Source of the DNA: Costus lasius
Taxonomy: Eukaryota > Streptophyta > Magnoliopsida > Zingiberales > Costaceae
DNA length: 64,000 nucleotides
Assembly: GCA_027563935.2 (NCBI GenBank)
Contig: CM050450.1
Location: 11,267,957 to 11,331,956, forward strand
Direction: 5' to 3'
Shown piece after piece: positions 24,343-34,320 of the stretch. The notes beneath the pieces are model-generated. The model ran no database searches, was not told where the DNA came from, and was given only the letters and a program-made list of their open reading frames with translations. Each line of letters opens with the position of its first letter. The first letter of the stretch is position 1. The position numbers and the translations under genes are program-made.

Positions 24343-26246
24343 TGATGACACCGAAATTTATAGTAAATTTCATGCCATTTTATATATCTTTTTGTGTCAT
24401 ATTATTACTACTTTGCTTATTTTTATGCCTTCTTTTTTAATCAAATATTACAAAATCTACTTCTATTTTGGTTTTTCATGATTTTCAGGTAAAAAGGCAT
24501 GATTCTAAGGCATTTTCAAGCAAAATCAAATACATAGAAGAATTTTTATCATCAAGAGGAAATCACACATCAAATTTCAGAAGAATCAGAGCTTCAGAGC
24601 AAATTACGGCACCCCCATTATGGATTTTACGGTACCGTAATTTGACTTCACTCGCAGATCAAAATTACGGTACTGCCGTAATCCCTGAGAGGTATCGTAA
24701 TTTGGAGTTTTCCAGAACAGAGAAATTCGTGAAATTATGGCACCGCCGTAAACATCTTTACGGTGCCATATTTTGAGACCTTTTCCGACCAGAGTTTTTG
24801 AGAAGAATTACGGCACTGCCGTAAACAACTTTACTGTGCCGTAATTCCAGATGATTTTTCACCCGAGAGATTTCAAACATTACGGCACTGCCGTAATGAT
24901 TCTTACGGGCCATATTTTGGTCCAGAAGCTTACAGAAGAAAATACGACACGATCGTAATTCCAACTCAAAAACACGAGTTTTTCGGGCCCGAGTCTTGCG
25001 CGGACCATATCTTTTGATCCAGAAGTCCAAATTGAGATTCGAAAGAAGTGGGAGACTCATAGTAATGAGGAGAAGATAAAGGGACCGAAAGCCCCAATTT
25101 TATCCAGAATTCAGAGAGTAATCGAAGGAGGCGTCCTTAGGGCACAGCTTCATGCTGAGAGGCGTAGAGAGCATCTCAGGCCGTGAAATTTATACCGAAG
25201 CTTCGTCTAGAGTAGGAAAGCATACACCAGAAATTTCAGAACGTTTGGAGTCCGATCGAGGGAGAAATCAACAAAATAGCGGTGCCACCGCTGTTCAAAG
25301 GCAATTACGGTGCTGTAATTTCGTTACAGCACCTGTTTTGTAACTTTTCTTCCCTTTTTCGATATCTAATCCTCTAAAATTATGGTTTATTATAATCCTT
25401 TCACCATGCTAGCTTAGATCTTTTTATGGGACATGGGGTGTAATTCCCTTGATTTTATATGACTAGACATTAACTTTTGTCATGATAATTTTATTATGAT
25501 AATTTTACTTTTGTGATTGATTGTTCTTTGATTCTCCTTAGTTTTATAAATATCAGCATGTTTTAGAATTTTGAAATAGACTGAGAAGTTGATTGTGAAA
25601 TTCGGAACCCTAGAAATCATTGAGTTTAGAACTTATCGTAAGAGATTAGGTTTGTTCTTTGAACTCTGATTTTTTAGTGATTTTATCGCCATGTTGATTT
25701 TCTGATTCTTTGGATTTAGTTATTGTGTTAAACGTAGAGATCTTGTGTGAGAGTGAGGATCGAAACGTTGGATAACCTTAAGTAGAATTTGTGATGAGTT
25801 TCAGGATGCACGAGAGTGATCCTTGAGTTTCCACATAAGATTTTTGGCTTAGAATTCGGATGCACGAGAGTGATCCTTGAGTTCTTTGTTGAATGATTTA
25901 CTTATTTTCAGCATTGGATAGATCTTACCCGAGAGTGAGGATTGGTCCTTTGTATGATTGTCTGCGTGAGAGCGAGATGATCCTTTTATGAAGTAAATTA
26001 AATCTTTATCGTAATGAAATTTGACTGACAACCTTTATTTCGTTCTAGTCATTAGAATTAAGGTGGATGAACCCCTAGTCCCAGTTTCTTTCTGATATAC
26101 TTTTCCGTGTTCTTTTCGATCGATTGTTTAGCACTATTCGGTTTGCTTAGCTAGTGAGAAAACGATTATTTGGTGCTTAACACGTAGGTCTCTGTGGTTC
26201 GATATTTTTATTACTTCGAAGTCTCGGTGCACTTGCGGACACAACA
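24343..26246 (+). repeat. E4 5' LTR with palindrome array
   Basis: Starts TGATGACACC and ends GCGGACACAACA, immediately before the AGTTT spacer and primer-binding site. Positions 24606-24970 carry repeated palindromes such as ATTACGGC-ACT-GCCGTAAT and TTACGGTACCGTAA-type variants, in pairs roughly every 60-70 bp. Confidence 0.88.
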
Positions 26247-26252
26247 AGTTTT

Positions 26253-26270
26253 TGGCGCCGTTGCCGGGGA
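26253..26270 (+). promoter_or_regulatory. E4 primer-binding site (tRNA-Asp type)
   Basis: TGGCGCCGTTGCCGGGGA, preceded by a short AGTTT-type spacer after the LTR end. It is the motif known from plant Athila/Tat elements as complementary to the 3' end of tRNA-Asp. The same motif occurs in E3 (44829-44846) and, on the minus strand, in E2 (41983-41999). Confidence 0.9.
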
Positions 26271-26521
26271 CCTTAGTTTTGTTAATATCAAAATAGTTGT
26301 GAGTATTGCTAGACTAGGTTTTTTTGTGTTTTAGATTTAACTTTGTTTTCTATTTTTGTAGGTTTGGATTTTCACAGTTGTGACAGAACTGTGATTTCTA
26401 AAATTTATGAATTTGCTTGTGTTTTATATTTTCTGTTTTTGTTATATATTCTGAAAATAAAAAAAATAATTTGATTGATTGGTGTTGGATTATCTTTCTG
26501 TTCTTGATAGATTTGATAAAT

Positions 26522-27736
26522 ATGTCTTTTCATCACAATTCATGGGCATCTCAAAGAAGTAAGGTATACATGCCACAAGGTAAGTATGATTCAATGAGCA
26601 CACTCCAAGATACGTTTAACTCTTATATGCACTCTCTTTCTTCTAGTAGATGTGATATTTGTGGACATATTGATCATTATACTTCTAATTGCCAATTTTT
26701 AAATTCCAATTCACCATGGTATCAAGATGATCAATATGATTCTAGATCTTTATATGATGATTGCTCAAACTATACTTCTGAACCATATTTTGAGGATACT
26801 GAAAAATCTAGCTTAGAGATAATGTTTGAAAAGTTCATGAGTACCCAAGCAAAACAGAATGATGACTTGAATGAGAGTCTGAAACAGATCAATTCTAGTG
26901 TGAATGAGACACTCAAACAAATCAATTCTAGGTTGGATGACATGGTGGCACACAATGAAATTTTAGAAACCCAATTAGCACAACAAGATTGTTTATTTGC
27001 TTTTGATTTGGAAACTGAAGAAATTGATTTAGAAAATTCCCCCTCTGATGATGATTGTTTTGAGATTGAGCCTTATGTGGACATTAATGTATCTCACTAT
27101 GATTTTGATAATTTTGAAATTGATTCCTTTGATAATGTATTTGTGAAAAAGTTTGAGGAAATTGAAATTGAAAAACCCTCTTTTGATGAAATTGATTCTT
27201 TTGATAATATATTGTTTATGGTTAATTCTGATGAAGGATATGAGGGGACTAATTTAGAAAAATCTTACTCTGATTTTGTTGATAATTTTGAAATTGATAA
27301 ATTATTTAATGATGAACATGAGGAACTTGAAAATGATTTGAAAATTACAAACATTGATGAATCTCACCATGATGATGTTTTGCCCATATCTAATGTTCAC
27401 TCTTTTGATTTATTTGAAAAATTATGTTTTATTGAGGAATCTAATGAGAAACAGAAAAGTTATTTTGATTATCCAATGCCTATATCTTTTGATCAAAGTC
27501 CTATGGCAATTGAAGATTTATATTTGAAGAAAGGACTTATAATTTTGTTTACTGACAAACATAGGAAAATCATTGAAAATTTTGATTTTGATTTCTGCAT
27601 ATTTAAGGAGGCCACTTTGATTATGATTTATATGCAATTCTGGATTTTTGGATTAGTGGCTAAAATTTTTGGACAAAGGAAATGCAGAAAATTGTTTGCT
27701 CTTTACTTTGGTACTGATTCACCTGTTTCACCATGA
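26522..27736 (+). CDS. E4 acidic Gag-derived protein lacking the capsid domain
   Basis: An intact frame of 404 residues from the ATG at 26522; an in-frame ATG at 26417 would add 35. It has a CCHC zinc knuckle near the N-terminus (CDICGHIDHYTSNC) and then a coiled-coil-like segment (SLKQINSSVNETLKQINSRL) that aligns with the post-knuckle part of E2 Gag. A long, very acidic tail follows, rich in Asp, Glu and Phe (repeats like DFDNFEIDSFDN). The Retrotrans_gag capsid region seen in E2 and E3 is absent. The frame is free of stops while other element genes here are broken, which hints at recent activity or retained function. Its role (RNA binding, co-assembly with a helper Gag) is inference. Confidence 0.65.
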   Translation: MSFHHNSWASQRSKVYMPQGKYDSMSTLQDTFNSYMHSLSSSRCDICGHIDHYTSNCQFLNSNSPWYQDDQYDSRSLYDDCSNYTSEPYFEDTEKSSLEIMFEKFMSTQAKQNDDLNESLKQINSSVNETLKQINSRLDDMVAHNEILETQLAQQDCLFAFDLETEEIDLENSPSDDDCFEIEPYVDINVSHYDFDNFEIDSFDNVFVKKFEEIEIEKPSFDEIDSFDNILFMVNSDEGYEGTNLEKSYSDFVDNFEIDKLFNDEHEELENDLKITNIDESHHDDVLPISNVHSFDLFEKLCFIEESNEKQKSYFDYPMPISFDQSPMAIEDLYLKKGLIILFTDKHRKIIENFDFDFCIFKEATLIMIYMQFWIFGLVAKIFGQRKCRKLFALYFGTDSPVSP

Positions 27737-27778
27737 TTTTTGAGTTTTGGTCAAGCTATGGATCTAAAATTAGTGCTT

Positions 27779-27796
27779 CTTGGGAGGCAACCCAAG
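27779..27796 (+). promoter_or_regulatory. Conserved hairpin A after the E4 ORF
   Basis: CTTGGG-AGGCAA-CCCAAG, a 6-bp stem with a 6-nt loop. Outer AGTGCTT (27772) and AAGCACT (ending 27800) can extend or re-pair the stem. The same element follows the last coding stretch in E3 (34358-34375 and 48010-48027) and E2 (39261-39278, minus). Confidence 0.65.
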
Positions 27797-27885
27797 CACT
27801 CTTACTTAATTTAGTTTCTTTTCTTTTAGTTTATTTGTAGAATTAATTTTTATTTTATTTTTGCAGGGAGAAATTAAATTTTGCG

Positions 27886-28055
27886 CAAAATACGGCACTG
27901 CCGTAATTCTAATCCAATTTCATTCGAGAGTTTTTATCATATTACGGCAGTACCGTATTTGTTTTTACGGTACCGTAATTTGGGACGTTTTTTGACATAG
28001 AGTTTTGCGTACATTACGGCGCTGCCATAAAGAACTTTACTCCCGTAATTCTAAA
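27886..28055 (+). repeat. E4 internal palindrome cluster matching its LTR array
   Basis: Contains TACGGC-ACT-GCCGTA, TTACGGCAGTACCGTA and TTACGGTACCGTAA. These are the same palindrome type found in the E4 LTRs, but here in the internal non-coding region about 90 bp after hairpin A. Confidence 0.8.
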
Positions 28056-30356
28056 TCTGCAGTTTCCTTATCTGATTAGGTGTTTTCTCGCTGCGATTTT
28101 AAGAAACTGGGTTAGAAAAATTTTTGATCTTTGGCACTATCACGAAGTACTCATCTTTGTCTATCATCTGGATATTTTTGCTGAATTTTAGTCCATGGAT
28201 CACTCTAAAACACATAGCATCTTTTCGATTCTGATTAATTTCTGCAGCAGTTTTCTTTTGACTATTCTGGTTAGCACTTTTGCTGCAGCTTTTTAAGATA
28301 CTTTATGACTTGAAACCCTGATTTTTCGCATGGAATATGAAGAACATGTGTCGTTCTACCTCGTGGATTAATGGTTTTTATGAAAATATTTTCTGATCAT
28401 TCTAGGACACATGACAACTTTTCGAATTTGATTAACTTTTGTGCAGTTTTGTAATCTGAGTAGTCTTCTTTCTACTGATGCCCTAAATTCCTGATAGATT
28501 TTAACTTTTGATTTTCATACGTATGAAAAGAACATATCTTATTCTACAACTTGGTTTTGTCCATTTTCTTTTTGGATCATTAAATCTTATTCTTGGGTAT
28601 GACTACTTTTCATAAAAAATTTAGTTGTTGCACTGTTTGCTTTCTACCTGTTATAGCTTGCTTTGCCTCCAGATCCGAAAATCTTCAAGAGCAACTGTCT
28701 TCCACCTCTAGCCACCGCTGCATCTGCCTCTGACATCACTGTTTCCAGCCGTCGACACTGGATTATACCATATGCAGACTCTTACTTCTTCTACCGTTTC
28801 TATTTCCATTGATTTTATTTATTTATGCAGCAGACTCTTTATTAGTGACTGATTTTTTTTTTTATCTATGCAGTGCTATCTCTCACACCCACTGGCCGAC
28901 GATCTCACCTCCAGGATTGTAGTCTCTAGCAGGCCACTAGAGATTACTCACTCTACTGTCGGCACCATCACTATCATTGTTAGCAGCTTTTCAGTTAGCC
29001 TCTGTTCACCTCTGCTCGACTCTTTCCACCGGCATCCTCTTCAGACCTCCGGCGACATCTCTGATTCTCCCTTGAGAGAATTATTTTTATCATTATTATT
29101 TTTTGAGACTATTTTCAGACTGAGCCTTATGTACCTTAAATTATGCAGGTAAAATTTTCAAAAGGCACATCTTTTGACCTAGCAGCATCTACCCCGACAC
29201 TATTTTTGGTCTGAGCCTTATGTATTTTGGTCATATGCTTGTTATATAGTTTTGTGAGTATCATTTTCACTCTCTTGTATTCATGATTATTTCATATGGA
29301 TGCATCTTTTATTTACTTTAGATGTATCACTCACTGAGATTTATATTCGATGTGGTCTCTTGAATCTATCATGTTTCACTTTTGATTATGATTGTTTGAG
29401 TTTCATGCTTCCCACCTTTTGCATTGATTTTGACATATTTTGATGTTTAAAAATTTTATGACATGAATCCATGTGATGAGAGATGGGTAGATTTTTATTA
29501 TATATCATGATGAATGTTCATGCATGCATGCATGCCTATGAATGGAGATATACCTATTATGCTTAATTTATTTCTTCAATATATATCTACTTGTTGAAAT
29601 TCTTCATTGATTGATGCATAAGGTTTTTGCGTAGGTATGTTGTTTGATGAATGCAATCTAAGGGTGAAGCATATTTCTTGAATAAAATGAGCATATGAGT
29701 GTAATTTTTGAATTGATGTCAATTGATTAACCTAGTTGATGTTTAGTCTATTTTATTATTTGTTGGGAAGAGAGAATCCAAGGTCCAAATATAGTGAGAG
29801 ACTCCTCTACTAGGCACTGTGTAAAATTGACAGTGGTACCAAAGGACATGGGTTGAAGTCAGTACAAAAAAATAAGAGAGAGAAAAAGAACATGACTCCT
29901 CTACTTGACACTGTGTAAAATTGACAGTGGTACCGAAGATAAGAGTTGAAGTCCAAATAAGAAGTGTGTATCTATGTAGTTACATGCCATCAAAAAGACA
30001 TAAAAAAAAGGGAGAGAAAAGATTTTTTTTTTTTTTGTAGAAAAAGATTTTGGATATCCTATTCCTGTAAACAAAGGTAAGATAGATTTAAACTGAAAAT
30101 CGGGTGAAATCATGAGACTAAGATTCTGTTTATTATGTGAGTTGCGAAGTTTTATTCGATCAAAGCTGTAAATCTTAAAGACTAAATTCAGAGGATGATG
30201 TATTTATCTGAAATTTTGTGCAAAAAGTTAGTGAAAAATTTTATGAGTGATTATATTTTAGAAATTTATTTTTCATGAAAAGGCATATTTTCTATAGTAG
30301 AGTTCTTTATTCTATCTATTTGCTTGAGGACAAGCAAAGTTTAAGCCTTATGTGTT
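28056..30356 (+). other. E4 long 3' non-coding region with hairpins and polypurine tract
   Basis: There is no convincing ORF; the 94-codon frame at 28868-29152 lies in a GC-richer patch (about 28660-29060) unlike its surroundings. Two copies of a CACTG...CAGTGGTACC hairpin lie at 29812-29840 and 29905-29934. Hairpin C (TTTGCTT-GAGGAC-AAGCAAA, 30319-30338) overlaps the purine-rich tract just before the 3' LTR. A CATG-type microsatellite lies near 29519-29536. Confidence 0.6.
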
Positions 30357-31576
30357 TGATGACACCGAAATTTATAATAAATTTCATGCCATTTTATATA
30401 TCTTTTTGTGTCATATTATTACTACTTTGCTTATTTTTATATTTTTTTTATCAAATATTGCAAAATCTACTTCTATTTTGGTTTTTCATGATTTTTAGGT
30501 AAAAAGGCACGATTCTAAGGCATTTTCAAGCAAAATCAAATACATAGAAGAATTCTCATCATCAAGAGGAAATCACACATCAAATTTCAGAAGAATAAGA
30601 GCTTCAGAGCTAATTACAGCACCCCCATTATGAATTTTACAATACCGTAATTTGACTGCACTCGCAGATCAAAATTACGGTATTGCCGTAATCCCCGAAA
30701 GGTACCGTAATTTGGAGTTTTTCCAGAACAGAGAAATTCGTGAAATTACGGCACCGCCGTAAACATCTTTACGGTGCCGTATTTTGAGACCTTTTCCGAC
30801 CAGAGTTTTTGAGAAGAATTACGGCATTGCCGTAAACAACTTTACTGTACCGTAATTCCAGATGATTTTCCACCCGAGAGATTTCAGACATTACGGCACT
30901 GCCGTAATGATTCTTACGGGCCGTATTTTGGTCTAGAAACTTACAGAAGAAAATATGGCATAGCCGTAATAATTTTTACGGGCCATAATTTTAACCCAGA
31001 ATTCACAGAGCAAAAATTACGGCAGGGCCGTAATTTGGATTACGGCCGTAATTCCAACTCAAAAACGCGAGTTTTTCGAGCCCGAATCTTGCGCGGACCA
31101 TATCTTTTGATCTAGAAGTCCAAATTGAGATACGAAAGAAGTGACAGACTCGTAGTAATGAGGAGAAGATAAAGGGACTGAAAGCCCCAATTTTTAACGA
31201 GAATTTGGAGAGTAATCAAAGGAGGCGTCCTTAGGGTACGGCTTCACGCCGAGAGGTGTAGAGAGCACCTCATGCCGTGAAATTTACACCGAAGCTTCGT
31301 CTGGAGTAGGAGAGCACACACCAGAAGTTTCAGAGCGTTTGAAGTCCGATCGAGGGAGAAATCAACAAAACAGCAGTGACAGCGCTGTTCAAAGGCAATT
31401 ACGGTGCTGTAATTTCGTTACAGCACCTGTTTTGTAACTTTTCTTCCCTTTTTCGATTTCTAATCCTATGAAATTATGGTTTATTGTAATCCTTTCACCA
31501 TGCTAGCTTAGATATTTTTATGGGACATGAGGTGTAATTCCCTTGATTTTTTATGACCAGACGTTAACATTTGTCA
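30357..31576 (+). repeat. E4 3' LTR, truncated at its right end
   Basis: Homologous to 24343-25482 of the 5' LTR and carries the same palindrome array (about 30612-31050, with extra units). It ends at TTTGTCA, about 764 bp short of the full LTR end, and is followed directly by the CTCGT duplication. Confidence 0.88.
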
Positions 31577-31581
31577 CTCGT

Positions 31582-32887
31582 CATAAATCTGTATCCCATA
31601 CAGATGTGGCATCACACCAATCTTGGCTTTTCTCAAAAGCTCAAGTCCAAAGATAACTTCATAATCAGCTAACTTTAGGATCTTTGCGTGGCAATGGCCT
31701 CACCAATTGCCCACCGCAATATCGACATCATAAGATATCCCCAAGACTTGAGGGTCTACCTCACCGACCGACCTAACTCGATCCCGTGCAGGGGATATCT
31801 TAAGGCCGATTCTAGCTGCTGTCGCTTGCCCTATAAATAAGTGCAAAGCACCTGTATCGATCATTGCATTCACATGTATCGCATTTAAGAGCCAGTCAAC
31901 ATAAAGCAAAGTAGGCCTTTCATTCATTGAAGATGAAGTTTCAAGTACAAGAGGGTTAAGGAGTCCCTCGGGCTCCTTTACAGTTTCTTCCTCTGCCACT
32001 AAGGCAGCCAAACGATCCCTCTTGGGGCAGTTCTTCATCATGTGTGGACCTCCATAGATATAGCAGGCCATGTTGGTGCTTGCTGTCTTTGGCCCCGGGG
32101 TAGCCGGTCGGTTCTTCACCGACTTGTACTCCTTTGGTGCCGGGCTGCTCTTTCTCACAAAGGGCTTCTTGCCCTTAGCCGCATAGGGGGTCCTCGACCT
32201 CGAGGAGGATGCGCCAGTGTGATGATGAGAGGGCGGGTCCCTCGACTCCTTACGATCTGTAAGGCCTTCAGTAGCTATCATTGCCGCCTTAAGAGTTAGG
32301 AACTCTTGGTGGCGCAGTTCATCCCGGGCCCACCCTTGGAGTCCATCCATGAAGTGGTAAAGTCGGGCCTTCTCCGACAGGTCATCGATGTCAAGCATAA
32401 CCTGCGCGAACCGCTGGACATAGTCCCGTAATGCGCCAGTGTGCTTGAGTCGCTTTAGTGCGTCCTGTGCCGCACAATAAGAGTTCCCGGGCAGGAACTA
32501 ATTCTTGATCTCCTCTTTGAGCTCTCCCCATGAGAGCTTCCGGGCGGGATCCTACCCAAATAAGCTGGGTGCGGCCTGAGTCCGCCACCACAGTTTCGCG
32601 TCTCCGTGGAGATACGTGACGCAAGTGTGAGCCAGTTCCTCTTCGGGGACTTGAGCATTATGAAAGAAAAGCTCCATGTCCCATAGGAAGTTCTCAACTT
32701 CCTTAGTGGAGCGTATGCCCGTAAAGGGCGCAGGTTCATGGACGCGCCGTCGCACAGCGGTCATTTGGCCACCCTCGGCTTGAGGTTGCTGCTGGGTAGC
32801 AGCGCGTTTTAGGAGGATAACCTCTATCTTAAATTGCTTAAGCTCCGCAGCTTGGCGATCCACACGGATCTGCAGTAGTTGCAGTCA
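31582..32887 (-). pseudogene. E1 gag and protease, frame-broken
   Basis: Minus-strand frames 32863-32552, 32624-32391 and 32398-31700 together encode a gypsy Gag: EVENFLWDMELFF and GDAKLWWRT typify the capsid region. A degenerate zinc knuckle follows (CYIYGGPHMMKNC, in which the second Cys is Tyr). The aspartic protease carries the active-site triad in MIDTGALHLF. Past a stop at 31700 the frame continues toward the E4 insertion point with protease-end sequence (DYEVIFGLELL). Several stops and frameshifts disable it. Related Gag sequence is found in element F (52930-54083). Confidence 0.85.
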
Positions 32888-33178
32888 AGGCGTTGTTAGA
32901 GGCAATAAGCCCCTTTACCAGATCCACTAGGGACTGATCCCCTAGTCAGGCAGCATCACCCACAACATCTTCTAGGATGCCGATGCACTCACTGTTCGTC
33001 ATCACCATTTTTGCAGCTTTTGTCTTCTGTGCAGTTACAGCTTACAACACAGCCTACTATTCTGTTCTAAACAGACTACTGTTCTGTTCTTTACAGAACC
33101 CTACGGAACAGAACTACAGAACAGAAAGACCAAACAGCAGCAGAAAATACCCAAATACAACTTGGAACGTGAACTGGC

Positions 33179-33190
33179 GCTCTGATACCA
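33179..33190 (-). promoter_or_regulatory. E1 primer-binding site (initiator tRNA-Met)
   Basis: The element strand reads TGGTATCAGAGC, three bases inside the right LTR. This is the classic plant retrotransposon primer site for initiator tRNA-Met and fixes the 5' end of E1 on the right-hand side. Confidence 0.9.
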
Positions 33191-33193
33191 GTC

Positions 33194-34045
33194 TGTCACG
33201 CCCACAATTACGTTAACACAAATTTTTACAAATAACGAGGTTAGATGCCTCAGACCGAGTCACGCAGGACTGAAATAACAACAAGACGTTCGAACAGGGA
33301 ACAGAAGCCGGAAGAGCGGAAGTAGATATGGAGGAAACTGGCCGGCGAGCGTGACCGGCAGGTGGGAGGGAGACCACCTCAGCCAACCAAAACAACACCA
33401 ACACAAAATGAAGGAGGTTGTACGCAGACAGCAAACCAAGAACAAACCTGCTCGCAGGCAGGCAAAAAAGACAGGCAAGACGACTACGCGCAGGTAGCCG
33501 GAGACAGGACAAATGGATCAAAGACGTCCACATGCAGGAGGACGAAGGACGAAGGAAGCTGCGCGCAGGCAGCCGAACAGAACCGAACACGTCCACGTAC
33601 ACAGGTGGATGACAACAGAAAAAAGCAGGACGAGTCCATGCGCAGGTGGACATAAAGTAAACATACATCCAAGACCGACAAACAACACAACCACACGCAC
33701 CCGGACAAACAGGACGAGAAGAAGAGCCGGGGAACTGAACGTCGTGAAGGGAAGAGTTCGCTACAAACGCTCGTCGACGAGAAAGGAGACGTCCGACGAA
33801 ACCAGGCGACACTGGAGCGAGGGAAGAGGACGCCGGAGGAACGAGACGCCAGAAATGAAAGCGAATGAGGAGGGAAAATTCCTCGTCGGAGTTGAGTCGT
33901 CGACTCCGCCGCAGCTACGCCGAACAGGGAGAAGGAGGAACCGCAGGAACCTTCGTTGACGTCGCACCGCCCGCAACCAACCCACTAGACGTCAAGGAGG
34001 TGGTCAGGGATCCCCGTCGATCACTGGACCGAGAGGGATGAGGGA
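33194..34045 (-). repeat. E1 right LTR, first fragment
   Basis: Matches 19555 to about 20415 of the left LTR. It stops abruptly after GAGGGATGAGGGA, where E3 sequence begins. About 700 bp of LTR (equivalent to about 20416-21115) are missing; the remaining end lies at 51196-51364. Confidence 0.88.
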
Positions 34046-34057
34046 GTAGTTAACCAA

Positions 34058-34320
34058 GATATGATTGAAAAATTGTTTGTGGATCCTATAGATATCTGTT
34101 TTGCTGCTGAAGAGAAGGTGAAGGACAATGAAAAAGCTTAACCTTTTGCTATACACCTTGATTCACCTGAACCAGTCAACTTGAAGAAGGTACAATTTGG
34201 AAATTTGCATAAGGAAACAACCAAGGTAACTGATGAAGGTAAAATAAACTTGAAATCATTTTTTGACCCTTCAAGGTATGAACCCCTTGGTAATCACATC
34301 TTCATTCTGATTTATGAATA
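34058..34320 (+). pseudogene. E3 upstream copy of the C-terminal ORF fragment, with stop
   Basis: A near-copy of the 47711-47973 frame. It begins DMIEKLFVDPIDICF but has TAA in place of a Gln codon near 34139. The protein segment is unrecognised; its position before hairpin A suggests the end of the element's last ORF. Confidence 0.6.

Larger units (their letters stand above)
24343..31576 (+). mobile_element. E4: non-autonomous Athila/Tat-type element in E1 pol
   Basis: Its ends are TGATGACACC at 24343 and TTTGTCA at 31576, with CTCGT on both sides (24338-24342 and 31577-31581). A tRNA-Asp-type primer-binding site lies at 26253-26270, so the full 5' LTR is 24343-26246 (1904 bp). The 3' LTR (30357-31576) is only 1220 bp and stops at the equivalent of 25482, yet it abuts a perfect target duplication. 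The internal region encodes one intact acidic Gag-like ORF and no protease, RT or integrase. It therefore depends on another element for its proteins. The LTR resembles E5. Confidence 0.9.

Noticed and set aside
24606..31050. Regularly spaced palindromes considered as a CRISPR array
   Set aside because: The genome is plant nuclear DNA, spacers are not unique, repeats vary in sequence, and the array is an integral part of both LTRs of a retrotransposon.
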